A stretch of 32,094 bases of DNA, taken from positions 1-32,094 of the forward strand of contig PBPH01000017.1 in NCBI GenBank assembly GCA_002725475.1, in the 5' to 3' direction. The position numbers and the translations under genes are program-made. The notes beneath the pieces were generated by a model that had not been told where the DNA came from, ran no database searches, and was given only the letters and a program-made list of their open reading frames with translations. How positions within the stretch are numbered: the stretch's first letter is position 1; each line of letters starts with the position of its first letter. The DNA is from Methanobacteriota archaeon. Lineage in GTDB: Archaea; Thermoplasmatota; Poseidoniia; Poseidoniales; Thalassarchaeaceae. Below, one piece after another: positions 9,109 to 17,087 of the stretch.

Positions 9109-10524
9109 TCAATCAAAAGAGAAATCTGAGAAATCATCATCATCTGCAATATCTGGCCCACTCTTAATTGGTGGAGATGTTTTGTCTTCTTCTTTCTTGA
9201 CAGTTTTAGTTTTTCGAACTTTTCGAGCAGATTTTGTTTCCTTTTCTGATAGATTTTCACTTGACTCATCAGTAGGAATAATTGGGCTACTAGAAACATA
9301 AACACCCTTAGGTCTTTCATTTGCGGCTTTTTCCAATTCTTGAGTTGCATCAAATTCATCCAATTTATCTTGCATTTCAATTGCTTCTACTGTCTCCACT
9401 ACCCCTCCACTACTTGCGGATGTAACAGAGCGTGCGCTTGGTCTATGAGCACCATGGATTGCAGAATCGATGTCAAAATCATCTAGTTCAACACTTTCCC
9501 CCTCAGGTCTTTTCTCTAATTGAGGTTTGCGAGATTCAGTATCCCGAACCTTCACCTTTTCACCAGTTTCTTCTTCAATTTCTCTAACAGCTTTCTTGTA
9601 TTCTGATTTAACACCCCTAGCTGCAATCATCTGGGCTTCAGTTAATAGTTCGCTTGCACTAATTTTTGCCCCCCGGCGAATTAAACCATTAGTTGCTACA
9701 AATAGTAAGAAAGAAGCTCCAAAAGAAATGAGAATTAGCAAAGAGTAAATCCAACTTCCAACTACTGGTACCGAGAATGCATTGTATGAATTTTCTTTGT
9801 CAATCAAGCCATGGTCTCCAAGTGTCATTGAGGTCACCAGCAATGTACCTCTGAAACCTTCCCTGTTTGCCCCTGCATAAATTCTGCAATCTCCATCATT
9901 AGACATATGAATCTCTGAATATCCCATATATGAGCCATCCATCAACCAGCCTTCAAGTGCAATAGGTTGATGCCAATCAAGTGCTGCAAACCCTTCTAGA
10001 ATTTCTTCATTAGCTGGAACTAATCCAACTACAGCCCAACCCTTTTGTGGGAAATCATTAGAAGAATCAAATCCAGGTGGTCTCGCTTTTACTCCAACAG
10101 TAGGGCTACTCCATGAACTTCCAACACCGTCCACTTTTCCTTCTGTTGGGCCTTGGGCATCTTCATATTTACCCAATTCAATTATGACTGCAGAGGCACT
10201 CATACTCTCACCGCCAATTGCACCTTCTGGAAAATGCTTTGAGAGATGTAACCAACCTTCAACATTCACCGGTTTATCGGTTGAAGTTTCATTCACCGCT
10301 GCTGAAAAGTTTCCATTTCCATCGCACCCAAGGAGATTTACAACATCATTTTCCACGTTTAAATCACCGGTATGAGTAGACATTGTAGCTGTCATGGCAT
10401 CATTGTCTATACTAACTTCAATACCTTCTGATCCCCATTCTTGAATTTCTGGGGAAAGGCACCCAGCTAGCATCATGCTAACAACAAGTAGTAGCGCCAA
10501 CACCACTGCTCGCCCTCTCGCCAT
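9109..10524 (-). CDS. Membrane lipoprotein with ectodomain, internal TM helix and charged cytoplasmic tail
   Basis: 471 residues from the ATG at 10524. The N-terminus MARGRAVVLALLLVV leads to a lipobox LAGC with Cys22, so lipid attachment is likely. The ectodomain of about 230 residues is not a family I recognise. A transmembrane helix lies at about 255-281 (SWIYSLLILISFGASFLL), followed by about 190 residues that are rich in Lys and Glu, with a predicted low-complexity acidic and basic pattern and a DDDDFSDFSFD end. The frame continues 16 codons upstream to 10572, but signal peptide logic favours 10524. The start codon lies inside a perfect inverted repeat (10517-10535). It is convergent with the surface protein, 9 bases away, and upstream of sco on the same strand in genome order but 36+ bases from it. 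Confidence 0.75.
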   Translation of the reverse strand: MARGRAVVLALLLVVSMMLAGCLSPEIQEWGSEGIEVSIDNDAMTATMSTHTGDLNVENDVVNLLGCDGNGNFSAAVNETSTDKPVNVEGWLHLSKHFPEGAIGGESMSASAVIIELGKYEDAQGPTEGKVDGVGSSWSSPTVGVKARPPGFDSSNDFPQKGWAVVGLVPANEEILEGFAALDWHQPIALEGWLMDGSYMGYSEIHMSNDGDCRIYAGANREGFRGTLLVTSMTLGDHGLIDKENSYNAFSVPVVGSWIYSLLILISFGASFLLFVATNGLIRRGAKISASELLTEAQMIAARGVKSEYKKAVREIEEETGEKVKVRDTESRKPQLEKRPEGESVELDDFDIDSAIHGAHRPSARSVTSASSGGVVETVEAIEMQDKLDEFDATQELEKAANERPKGVYVSSSPIIPTDESSENLSEKETKSARKVRKTKTVKKEEDKTSPPIKSGPDIADDDDFSDFSFD

Positions 10525-10535
10525 GTAATGGCGAG
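10517..10535 (-). promoter_or_regulatory. Inverted repeat over the start codon of the lipoprotein gene
   Basis: CTCGCCAT and ATGGCGAG are perfect 8-base arms separated by 3 bases. In the mRNA of the minus-strand gene the AUG start sits in the 3' arm, directly after the 3-base loop, and no Shine-Dalgarno is visible before it. A hairpin of this type could hide the start codon, or the palindrome could be a protein site. Function is inferred only. Confidence 0.4.
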
Positions 10536-10608
10536 GTATGGAGGAGTTGATGACGGTTGCGAGCCATAACATATGGCAAATATGGATAGTGAATAGATAA
10601 ATAAATCA

Positions 10609-11760
10609 CTAAATCAGTGCTCTTATGTCATGAAGGAATTCATCAGAGTCCCAACTAGAACCAACCCAAACAACCCGCTTTTGCCCATCGTGATCAACTA
10701 TGAATGTTACAGTGCTGTGACCTACGTCATAAGTTTCCTCTGCATGTTCGTTATGCTCACCATGCTCGCCGTGCTCATTCTCTGATACACATGACATTTG
10801 ATTATCACCATCCCATTCATAACCCTCATCACACATACAGTGGGCGCCAGCACCTTGGCCCATAACCCAACCATGTCCGTTGCACTGTTCGCTAGATGGT
10901 GTTGGTAGATTGGAAATATTCGAATTACTTGCAACCCAGGCTAGGTGTGGGTGATGTTCAATATCAACTGAATCAACTCCTACAGAACTTTCAACCCAAG
11001 TGTAGTTGGTGGTATCCCATGCATATAGGCTCCACCACCATGAAGAGTTGGAAGGCGCAACTCCTGAGATGTTTTCCATAAAATGCCCATGCTGGGATTC
11101 TGGTGCGGTGAAAGTAATTCCGTGCATGTTGAAGCCCTTTGTTGTTAAGTTCCATCCAGTAGCATTTTCAGGTAAATGAGTGCTATTTACTTCATATTCA
11201 TTTGTACTATTATCTGGCATCATAGTAACTAACGAATGCATCATTGAGTGGTCACCCGTGTCATGACCATCCATATGCATGCCGCCACTAACATGTAGAT
11301 CAATCATGGTGGTGTTAACTGCAATTCCCCAACCACTCCAGACTTCCTGAATCATGGTTAAATTCGTCGAGGTTAAATGTGGCCAATCATATCCATTGTC
11401 ATTGACATAGTCCGCCAGAACTTCTTGCGTATCTCGTAATGGATCAATGGTTATTGAAAGATAAACGACATCTTCTCCATACGAATCTCCCAACTCTTCT
11501 TTCATGTACTTCATGTTAGATTCAATTACTGGACATATGTCAGGACAATGAGTATAAGTGAATGCGACAACCACCACCTTTCCTTCAAAATCGGAGAGAG
11601 AAACATCATCTCCATTATGATCTGTTAGAGTAAAATCTGGGGCTTGTACGGGTGGGTGGTAAGGTTTCCCATTGAAATCGATATCATGGTGCCCATCACC
11701 CCCAATACAACCTGCAAAAATCAGTGCAGAACATAAGGTCAAAATCAAAACTCTTCGCAT
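10609..11760 (-). CDS. sco: Sco1/SenC-family copper chaperone lipoprotein with a large insertion
   Basis: 383 residues from the ATG at 11760. A signal peptide ends in the lipobox FAGC (Cys18). The thioredoxin-like Sco fold follows: PDFTLTDHNGDDVSL, then the copper motif HCPDICP (Cys72, Cys76), SITIDPLRDT, and the conserved His348 in VGHSTVTFIVDHDG near the end. Between about residue 157 and 342 is an insertion absent from ordinary Sco proteins: a His/Met-rich part, a Trp-rich beta segment, an EGF-like stretch with Cys293, Cys308, Cys310 and Cys324, and a His/Glu linker (HGEHGEHNEH). Sco delivers copper to CuA of CoxB, which fits the oxidase operon next door. The frame could start at 11775, but a TATA-like box about 29 bases before 11760 suggests a leaderless message from there. 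Confidence 0.9.
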   Translation of the reverse strand: MRRVLILTLCSALIFAGCIGGDGHHDIDFNGKPYHPPVQAPDFTLTDHNGDDVSLSDFEGKVVVVAFTYTHCPDICPVIESNMKYMKEELGDSYGEDVVYLSITIDPLRDTQEVLADYVNDNGYDWPHLTSTNLTMIQEVWSGWGIAVNTTMIDLHVSGGMHMDGHDTGDHSMMHSLVTMMPDNSTNEYEVNSTHLPENATGWNLTTKGFNMHGITFTAPESQHGHFMENISGVAPSNSSWWWSLYAWDTTNYTWVESSVGVDSVDIEHHPHLAWVASNSNISNLPTPSSEQCNGHGWVMGQGAGAHCMCDEGYEWDGDNQMSCVSENEHGEHGEHNEHAEETYDVGHSTVTFIVDHDGQKRVVWVGSSWDSDEFLHDIRALI

Positions 11761-11783
11761 AACTAAATGGCCCATTCCATTGT

Positions 11784-11795
11784 ATAATATATTTT
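11784..11795 (-). promoter_or_regulatory. TATA-like promoter element for sco
   Basis: On the minus strand AAAATATATTAT is centred about 29 bases before the ATG at 11760. That is the archaeal TATA-to-start spacing, so the sco transcript would begin at or next to its start codon. No Shine-Dalgarno is seen, in agreement with a leaderless message. Confidence 0.5.
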
Positions 11796-11851
11796 GTCGC
11801 CCCTGTTGTTACTGCACTTTCAAGAACGATGAATGATTCGGACCAACCGCT

Positions 11852-11934
11852 GCGGACGTCGCATAGCCTGGTATCGCGCCGGATTTGAAATCCGGTGACC
11901 TCGTGTCGCGGGAGTTCGAATCTCTCCGTCCGCG
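11852..11934 (+). tRNA. tRNA-Ser (anticodon TGA)
   Basis: A class II cloverleaf: acceptor GCGGACG/CGTCCGC with discriminator G, anticodon stem CCGGA/TCCGG with loop TTTGAAA (anticodon TGA, bases 11886-11888), a long variable arm with a short GAC/GTC stem, and T arm GGGAG/CTCTC with loop TTCGAAT. G73 and the long variable arm support serine; it reads UCA codons. CCA is not encoded. It lies on the plus strand between sco and the cox operon, which both run on the minus strand. Confidence 0.95.
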
Positions 11935-11952
11935 CTTAATTTCGGATTTCAA

Positions 11953-12279
11953 TTAAAATCTACACCAAGCAGGTAATGAATCTGGTGCGCCTGGTGTGGT
12001 AATTGCAATGAAAACTATCATCAGTAAAATGAATACCCCGGGAAATAGTGCGGTTAATGTTAGAATATTGCTATCTTCTTCAAATCTAAGATGCATGAAG
12101 ACAAATGCAATCCCAAGGAATTTTATTGCTCCTATAGTTACAAGAATTAGAATAACCATCTCTTCAACAATCGCCCCTTGCACAGATGCAGCCACAGCTC
12201 CAACTTCAACAGCAGTCATAATCATCAACATTGCGAAATTTACATTGTAAGCATCTCTTCCTAGAATTTTATGACCCAT
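11953..12279 (-). CDS. Cytochrome c oxidase subunit IV (prokaryotic COX4 type)
   Basis: 108 residues with three hydrophobic helices: about 16-36, 42-62 (MVILILVTIGAIKFLGIAFVFMHLRF region) and 76-96. The FMHLRFEED element after the second helix is characteristic of the small prokaryotic subunit IV (CyoD/CoxD-like), which stabilises the oxidase core. It starts 12 bases after coxC with a GGGGG ribosome site in the gap, so it is the last gene of the cox operon. The family is short and variable, so identification leans on helix count and position. It ends 19 bases from tRNA-Ser on the opposite strand. Confidence 0.8.
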   Translation of the reverse strand: MGHKILGRDAYNVNFAMLMIMTAVEVGAVAASVQGAIVEEMVILILVTIGAIKFLGIAFVFMHLRFEEDSNILTLTALFPGVFILLMIVFIAITTPGAPDSLPAWCRF

Positions 12280-12291
12280 CTTTTTTCCCCC

Positions 12292-13470
12292 TCAATACAG
12301 ATAAAATGCTGGGAACACCAACACCCAAACCAAATCAACAAAGTGCCAATAAATTCCGAAGTATTCGATAGATACTGCGTTAGTCGGAGAATATCCTCCT
12401 TTATGGGCTTTGTAAGTCATGTAAACAAGACCAATTATTCCACCAAACACGTGAGCCCCGTGCGTACCCGTGGCAACGTAAAACGTAGCAGCAGATAGAC
12501 GTAAATTAACATCAATATATTCGCCACCATGGCCAGCGCCCGCAAAGTGATACATTTCATTGTGGATTGTGTATCCATCGTCCAACAAACTAGGGGCATA
12601 GAACGGCCCAATGTTGAATCCAACAAACCATTCAATCAACTTAAGCACCAAGAAAAGAGTAGCTAGAATTAGGGTAGCGCCTAGATAATTCCTAATCTTT
12701 CTAGATCTTTCTTCATGATCTAAATCGGTACGATTTGCGGTCTTCAAAGCCAATACCACAGTGAAGGAAGAAACAATCAAAGCAAATGTATTGATAGCTC
12801 CAGGAACAAGAGTATCGGGGAATAGAACTAATGTCCATGATTCTGAATGAGAACCTGCAATGAAATAAGATGCGGGTACCCAACAAGCATCACCTGGTGA
12901 GAATGGCAATCCGTTTGAATAAGTAGCATGATTGTCTAGGATTGCTTGGCACGATTCAGTTCCCATACGATATCGAATATAAGTCGTAAATAAACTAGAG
13001 AAAACCATCATTTCAGACATCAAGAATATCCACATTCCAACTTTTCGAATATCGATATTTTGGAAAGGAGCGCCTGCAGATTTAGGTTCAAAATGGCCAT
13101 CAAAAGACATATCTTGACGCCACCATACTAGTAACCCAGAAATTATCACTGCAAATCCTACCAAGACTATTGGTAGGTAGTTTCCATTGAACACGGTGTC
13201 GTTTAAGTCATCATTCATTACAAAAGTAGAAGCGAATCCAAATAGGAATATTGTAATTCCAAATGACATGATAATTGGAGCCCAACTATTGTGTGGTGCG
13301 CCGTGTTCCCAATCATGAGGCCCCCATCCATTTCCGTGATGCCCGTAATGGTGATCGTCTCCATGGTCATCATCTGAAGCAGAGGGAGGGGCTCTCTTTC
13401 TTACACCATAATCTTTCATTTCCTCATTGATAATTTGACGAATTCGCTCTTCTGTTAAACTGGTACTCAA
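12292..13470 (-). CDS. coxC: Cytochrome c oxidase subunit III
   Basis: 392 residues. The first 60 are cytoplasmic-looking and include a His/Gly-rich stretch (DDHHYGHHGNGWGPHDWEHG). Seven transmembrane helices follow. The conserved helix with an acidic residue is VGMWIFLMSEMMVFSSLF, helix VI has GTHGAHVFGG, and the last helix has IYWHFVDLVWVLVFPAFYLY, all typical of CoxC. The likely start is a TTG overlapping the coxA stop (ATTGAG), with GGAGG upstream as its Shine-Dalgarno. This overlap implies translational coupling to coxA. The protein is longer than the usual 260-300 residues because of the N-terminal extension and a loop with a Cys pair after helix III (ESCQAILDNHATYS). Subunit III supports proton uptake and stability of the core. 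Confidence 0.93.
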   Translation of the reverse strand: MSTSLTEERIRQIINEEMKDYGVRKRAPPSASDDDHGDDHHYGHHGNGWGPHDWEHGAPHNSWAPIIMSFGITIFLFGFASTFVMNDDLNDTVFNGNYLPIVLVGFAVIISGLLVWWRQDMSFDGHFEPKSAGAPFQNIDIRKVGMWIFLMSEMMVFSSLFTTYIRYRMGTESCQAILDNHATYSNGLPFSPGDACWVPASYFIAGSHSESWTLVLFPDTLVPGAINTFALIVSSFTVVLALKTANRTDLDHEERSRKIRNYLGATLILATLFLVLKLIEWFVGFNIGPFYAPSLLDDGYTIHNEMYHFAGAGHGGEYIDVNLRLSAATFYVATGTHGAHVFGGIIGLVYMTYKAHKGGYSPTNAVSIEYFGIYWHFVDLVWVLVFPAFYLY

Positions 13471-15797
13471 TTCATCCCCTCCTCATCGGGATCATTTGGA
13501 ACCATTAACCTAGTCAGCCAATTTTCTTTCTTCTCTGAACCATGTTCCTCATTTACATCAATTAGAGTTGGCAAGTCATCGAACGATGGCGTTGGTGGAG
13601 GTGATGAAACTAGCCATTCAAAGGACCATCCACCCCAAGGGTCTGCGGGGGCTTTCTTACCCTTTACAAGCGTCATCACCATGTTAGTGACCATGATTAG
13701 AGTTGAGAGACCGAAAATAAATGCATTAATTGTGATGAATGAATTCCAACTCGCCACCTCTGGGGGTAATGTTCCTACAACATCACTGTATTCGTTTGCT
13801 TGAATGAAATAGGTGTGATGTCTTCTAGTCATCCCCATTAATCCTAATTTATGCATTGGCCAAAATAATCCATTGTAAGAAATGAAGGCGATGAGGAAGT
13901 GAAGAAGTCCTAGCCTTTCATCCATCATCTTTCCAGTCATCTTAGGGTACCAGTAGTATATTGCTGCAAATAGTCCGAACACAGTTCCCCCTACAAGGAC
14001 ATAATGGAAGTGTGCTACTACAAAGTAAGTCTCGTGTAGGTGGATATCCATAGCAATTGACGGGAAGAACATCCCTGAAATCCCTCCTAGCGTGAATGTT
14101 ACTAAGAACCCGAGAGACCAGAGTGTGTGTGTACGATATACTAGAGAACCTCCATGCATAGTAGCCAACCAATTGAATATTTTTATGCCAGTTGGAACAG
14201 CTACAGCCATCGTAGTCAGCATCATCACGAATCTTAGCCATGGAGCCATTCCACTAGTTAGCATATGGTGGCCATAAACAATGAATGATACAAATCCAAT
14301 TCCAGCCATTGCGTAAACCATTGATTTGTATCCAAATATTGATCGTCGGGAACTTGTTGCAAGCACTTCAGAAACAATTCCAAATGCAGGAATAATTACA
14401 ACGTAAACTTCAGGATGTCCAAAGTACCAGAATAGGTGACTCCAAAGAAGTGGGTCACCGCCAGCACTTGTGTTGAAGAAAGCGGTAGCAATTGTTCTAT
14501 CAAGGAATGCTTCGATTAAACCAATTCCAAATGCTGGGATTGAGATAAATAGGCACATCACAGAAACAAAAACTGACCAAGTAAACAATGGCATTTGCAT
14601 CCAACCCATACTAGGGGTCCTCATGGCACAAATTGTAGTGATGAAGTTAATTCCAGCAAGTGTTGAAGATGCAACTAACATGAGTTGCCCAGCAAGCCAA
14701 AATGTAGTTCCTGGGTGACTTGACACCCAAGATGTAATTGGTTGATAACCAGTCCAACCTACATCCGCTCCAGTTCCGGAGAAAACACCACACAATATTA
14801 GAATAGAACCAGCAGGATTGAGCCAAAAGGCCATTGCGTTAATTCTAGGGAAAGCCAAATCCCTAGCTCCAATTTGAAGAGGTACAATCCAATTGGCAAA
14901 ACCATTGATTAAAGGCATGGCAGCGAGGAAAATCATCACAGTACCGTGTAAAGTAAAGAATTGGTTGTATTGGTCCTGAGTCAAGAAATCATTGCCCGGG
15001 ACTGATAGTTGAATTCGAATCATCAGGGCTATTACACCACCCACTAGGAAATAGAATAGACCAGCCACAAAGTATAGCGTTCCTACCTTTTTATGGTCTG
15101 TGCTAGTAAGCCATTCGGAAATCCATGGTGCAAAAGCACTCCAACTAAAAGACTCAGGGTTAGCGCGATAAAACACATACGCCACACTAATCAACAACAT
15201 TAGTGACACGAGTAGAATGGCAGAGAATAGGACAGTAATGCCATCGGCGCTTGAGGTTGTAGTTTCACCAACTCCTCCAGGGGCTCCCATTACAAATTGA
15301 GATTGTGCCCAATGGTCACCATCACCGGGCGAAGCATCACCATCCACTGAATTGACTGTTAATTGGAAATTTGCTGAACCGCTACTTGGGGCAGTCCAAT
15401 CTACTGACCAGTTCATTTGGTCATTTCCAGTTGTAGTGTGGGTAAGTTGGCCAGCAATCATTTGAGTTGAGTCATCTAAAATTGTCAAAGTACCCGAAGT
15501 GGCTACGAGATTGAACCCGCCAGTATTTTGCCTTTCAGCAATAAATTCTGAGCCCGGACCCCCCGTAAATCCAAAAGAAAATGTGTAAGTTTCTCCAGGG
15601 TTATATTCTGATGGTAATGCACTGCCATTTCCTAGTGTCATGAAAGGCGACACATCACTACTGGGGGAGCCGCTGTGACATGTACATCCGGAGTCAACAT
15701 TGTTGATTCCTCCACTTCTAGCTTGGAGACTAGGTGCTAACATTAGTGAGGCTACTAGAAGAGCAGTAATTGCAAGTATTTTCACATTCACTTTCAT
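13467..15797 (-). CDS. coxA: Cytochrome c oxidase subunit I with N-terminal secreted CxCH beta domain
   Basis: 776 residues. Residues 1-26 are a signal peptide. Residues 27-175 are a soluble beta-rich domain with Cys38-Thr-Cys40-His41 at its start and patterns like the choice-of-anchor/Reeler-type domains (YNPGETYTFSFGF, then QLTHTTTGNDQMNWSVDW). A transmembrane helix follows at about 186-208, then the oxidase core from about 230. Core residues match an A1-type enzyme: His284 and His598 (heme a), His596 (heme a3), His461, His510 and His511 (CuB), Tyr465 in GHPEVY, Glu463, Asp313 and Asn320 (D channel), Lys539 (K channel). It reduces oxygen to water and pumps protons. A strong GAGGTGAC precedes the ATG and overlaps the coxB end. 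The fused domain would face outside, where the electron donor arrives. Confidence 0.96.
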   Translation of the reverse strand: MKVNVKILAITALLVASLMLAPSLQARSGGINNVDSGCTCHSGSPSSDVSPFMTLGNGSALPSEYNPGETYTFSFGFTGGPGSEFIAERQNTGGFNLVATSGTLTILDDSTQMIAGQLTHTTTGNDQMNWSVDWTAPSSGSANFQLTVNSVDGDASPGDGDHWAQSQFVMGAPGGVGETTTSSADGITVLFSAILLVSLMLLISVAYVFYRANPESFSWSAFAPWISEWLTSTDHKKVGTLYFVAGLFYFLVGGVIALMIRIQLSVPGNDFLTQDQYNQFFTLHGTVMIFLAAMPLINGFANWIVPLQIGARDLAFPRINAMAFWLNPAGSILILCGVFSGTGADVGWTGYQPITSWVSSHPGTTFWLAGQLMLVASSTLAGINFITTICAMRTPSMGWMQMPLFTWSVFVSVMCLFISIPAFGIGLIEAFLDRTIATAFFNTSAGGDPLLWSHLFWYFGHPEVYVVIIPAFGIVSEVLATSSRRSIFGYKSMVYAMAGIGFVSFIVYGHHMLTSGMAPWLRFVMMLTTMAVAVPTGIKIFNWLATMHGGSLVYRTHTLWSLGFLVTFTLGGISGMFFPSIAMDIHLHETYFVVAHFHYVLVGGTVFGLFAAIYYWYPKMTGKMMDERLGLLHFLIAFISYNGLFWPMHKLGLMGMTRRHHTYFIQANEYSDVVGTLPPEVASWNSFITINAFIFGLSTLIMVTNMVMTLVKGKKAPADPWGGWSFEWLVSSPPPTPSFDDLPTLIDVNEEHGSEKKENWLTRLMVPNDPDEEGMN

Positions 15798-15808
15798 ATC
15801 ATGTCACC

Positions 15809-16489
15809 TCACTCATGTACCTCAAGTATTGCAGTCATGTAAGCGTGGTCATCGCCACAGAATTCCGCACAATCTATGAAAAACTCACCAGTGATATCGG
15901 GTGTTACCCACATTGATGTGAATATTCCCGGCACAGAGTCTTCTTTTGCACCCCACTGAACGATGTAAGGTGAGTGCGTTACGTCTGAGGATGAAAGATT
16001 GAATCTGTAAGTCACGTCCTTTTTCACGCTCAATACAGTCAACCCAGTTTCATCATGAACTCCAACATCGCATAAATCAGCATCTAAATTCCGACAATCG
16101 AATTCCCAGAACCATTGTTGCCCATTAATTCCAACTTCATAGTAATCAACGCCTTCTACGCCTACAACACTCGGGTCTTCCCAAACATCAGACGCAGGCC
16201 CAAGTGAAATATATGTAAGATAGATGATTAGAATGGATGGAAGAACAACCCAAGCGATCTCCAATTTAGTATTGTGAAAATGCTTTGGAAATTCACCAAC
16301 TGCAATATCGTCAATATTAGGTACTTCTCCATCTTTAGAACGATAGAAAAATGAGTGATGAATTAACCATCCGAAGACGATTACTCCAACCACGCCAGAC
16401 CACAGGAAAAACACATCAAATAACTCGTTATATGCTTCTCCACCAACAGCCACTGCAACCCCTCTTACCGAGGCGGTAATGCAGACCAT
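15809..16489 (-). CDS. coxB: Cytochrome c oxidase subunit II (CuA)
   Basis: 226 residues. Two transmembrane helices at about 25-45 and 75-97 anchor a periplasm-facing cupredoxin domain. All CuA ligands are present: His172 in DVTHSPYI, Cys207 and Cys211 in CAEFCGDDHAYM, His215 and Met218, with Glu209 between the cysteines. The aromatic electron-entry patch is INGQQWFWEF. It takes electrons from a soluble donor, probably a blue copper protein, and passes them to CoxA. First gene of the cox operon, ending 11 bases before coxA. The frame extends 13 codons upstream to a TTG at 16528; the ATG at 16489 has GGAG about 11 bases before it. No heme c domain is attached. Confidence 0.94.
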   Translation of the reverse strand: MVCITASVRGVAVAVGGEAYNELFDVFFLWSGVVGVIVFGWLIHHSFFYRSKDGEVPNIDDIAVGEFPKHFHNTKLEIAWVVLPSILIIYLTYISLGPASDVWEDPSVVGVEGVDYYEVGINGQQWFWEFDCRNLDADLCDVGVHDETGLTVLSVKKDVTYRFNLSSSDVTHSPYIVQWGAKEDSVPGIFTSMWVTPDITGEFFIDCAEFCGDDHAYMTAILEVHE

Positions 16490-16547
16490 AGTTAAGCGTT
16501 CTCCGAACCGAACATCTAAGGCAATCAAACAAAAATCGAATACCGAA

Positions 16548-16563
16548 CCCTAACTTGTTAGGG
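16548..16563. promoter_or_regulatory. Perfect palindrome in the cox operon / response regulator intergenic region
   Basis: CCCTAAC-TT-GTTAGGG has perfect 7-base arms. It lies 59 bases before the coxB ATG and between coxB and the divergent response regulator. A TATA-like ATTTAAA (minus strand, 16604-16610) lies about 45 bases further upstream, so the palindrome would sit near the transcription start of the cox operon, in a position suited to a repressor. Which protein binds is unknown. Confidence 0.5.
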
Positions 16564-16692
16564 ACTGGTTGATAATTGCAAATTGTAAAACTCAACATAG
16601 GTGTTTAAATTGTGTTTTTTAATTATTATTTTTATTCTTAAAGAGTATCGACCCGCCAAAGGTTGAATTGTAATGACTCCACCCTCGCCCTG

Positions 16693-17073
16693 ATGGACGT
16701 CAGGGCGCTGGTGGTTGAGGACAACCAAGTTAATGTTCGTCTATTGCTAGCATTGCTGAAAGGAAAAGACATTACAGATATTGAAGTTGCAGAAGATGCT
16801 AATCAGGCCTTTGAAGCATTACAGACGGGTTCATTTGATTTGATTTTCATGGACATTCAACTTCCATGGACGGATGGTTTGCAGTTGACAACAGCCATTC
16901 GTGATCATCCATTAGTTCGTGATAGCAGAATAATTGCAGTTACTGCATTTTCAACACCTGAAGATAGGAGAAAAGCTGCCGCTGCTGGTTGTGATGCATT
17001 CGTTCCTAAACCAGTACGTCGTGAAGAATTATATCGAGTAATAGATGAACAGTTAGCGGCACGTGGGGAATAA
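16693..17073 (+). CDS. Single-domain response regulator (CheY-like receiver)
   Basis: 126 residues, only a receiver domain. The acidic pocket (Glu9, Asp10), the phosphoacceptor Asp54 in IFMDIQLPWTDG, Thr84 and Lys106 in VPKPV are all present. No output domain follows, so it would work by protein contact, as CheY, Spo0F or DivK do. The start at 16693 begins the domain exactly (MDVRALVVEDNQ); the frame extends 10 codons upstream to a TTG. A Toprim gene begins 15 bases after its stop, so the two are probably co-transcribed. No histidine kinase is encoded in the window, so its partner is elsewhere. Confidence 0.9.
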   Translation: MDVRALVVEDNQVNVRLLLALLKGKDITDIEVAEDANQAFEALQTGSFDLIFMDIQLPWTDGLQLTTAIRDHPLVRDSRIIAVTAFSTPEDRRKAAAAGCDAFVPKPVRREELYRVIDEQLAARGE

Positions 17074-17087
17074 TTGGAAGAACTTGA

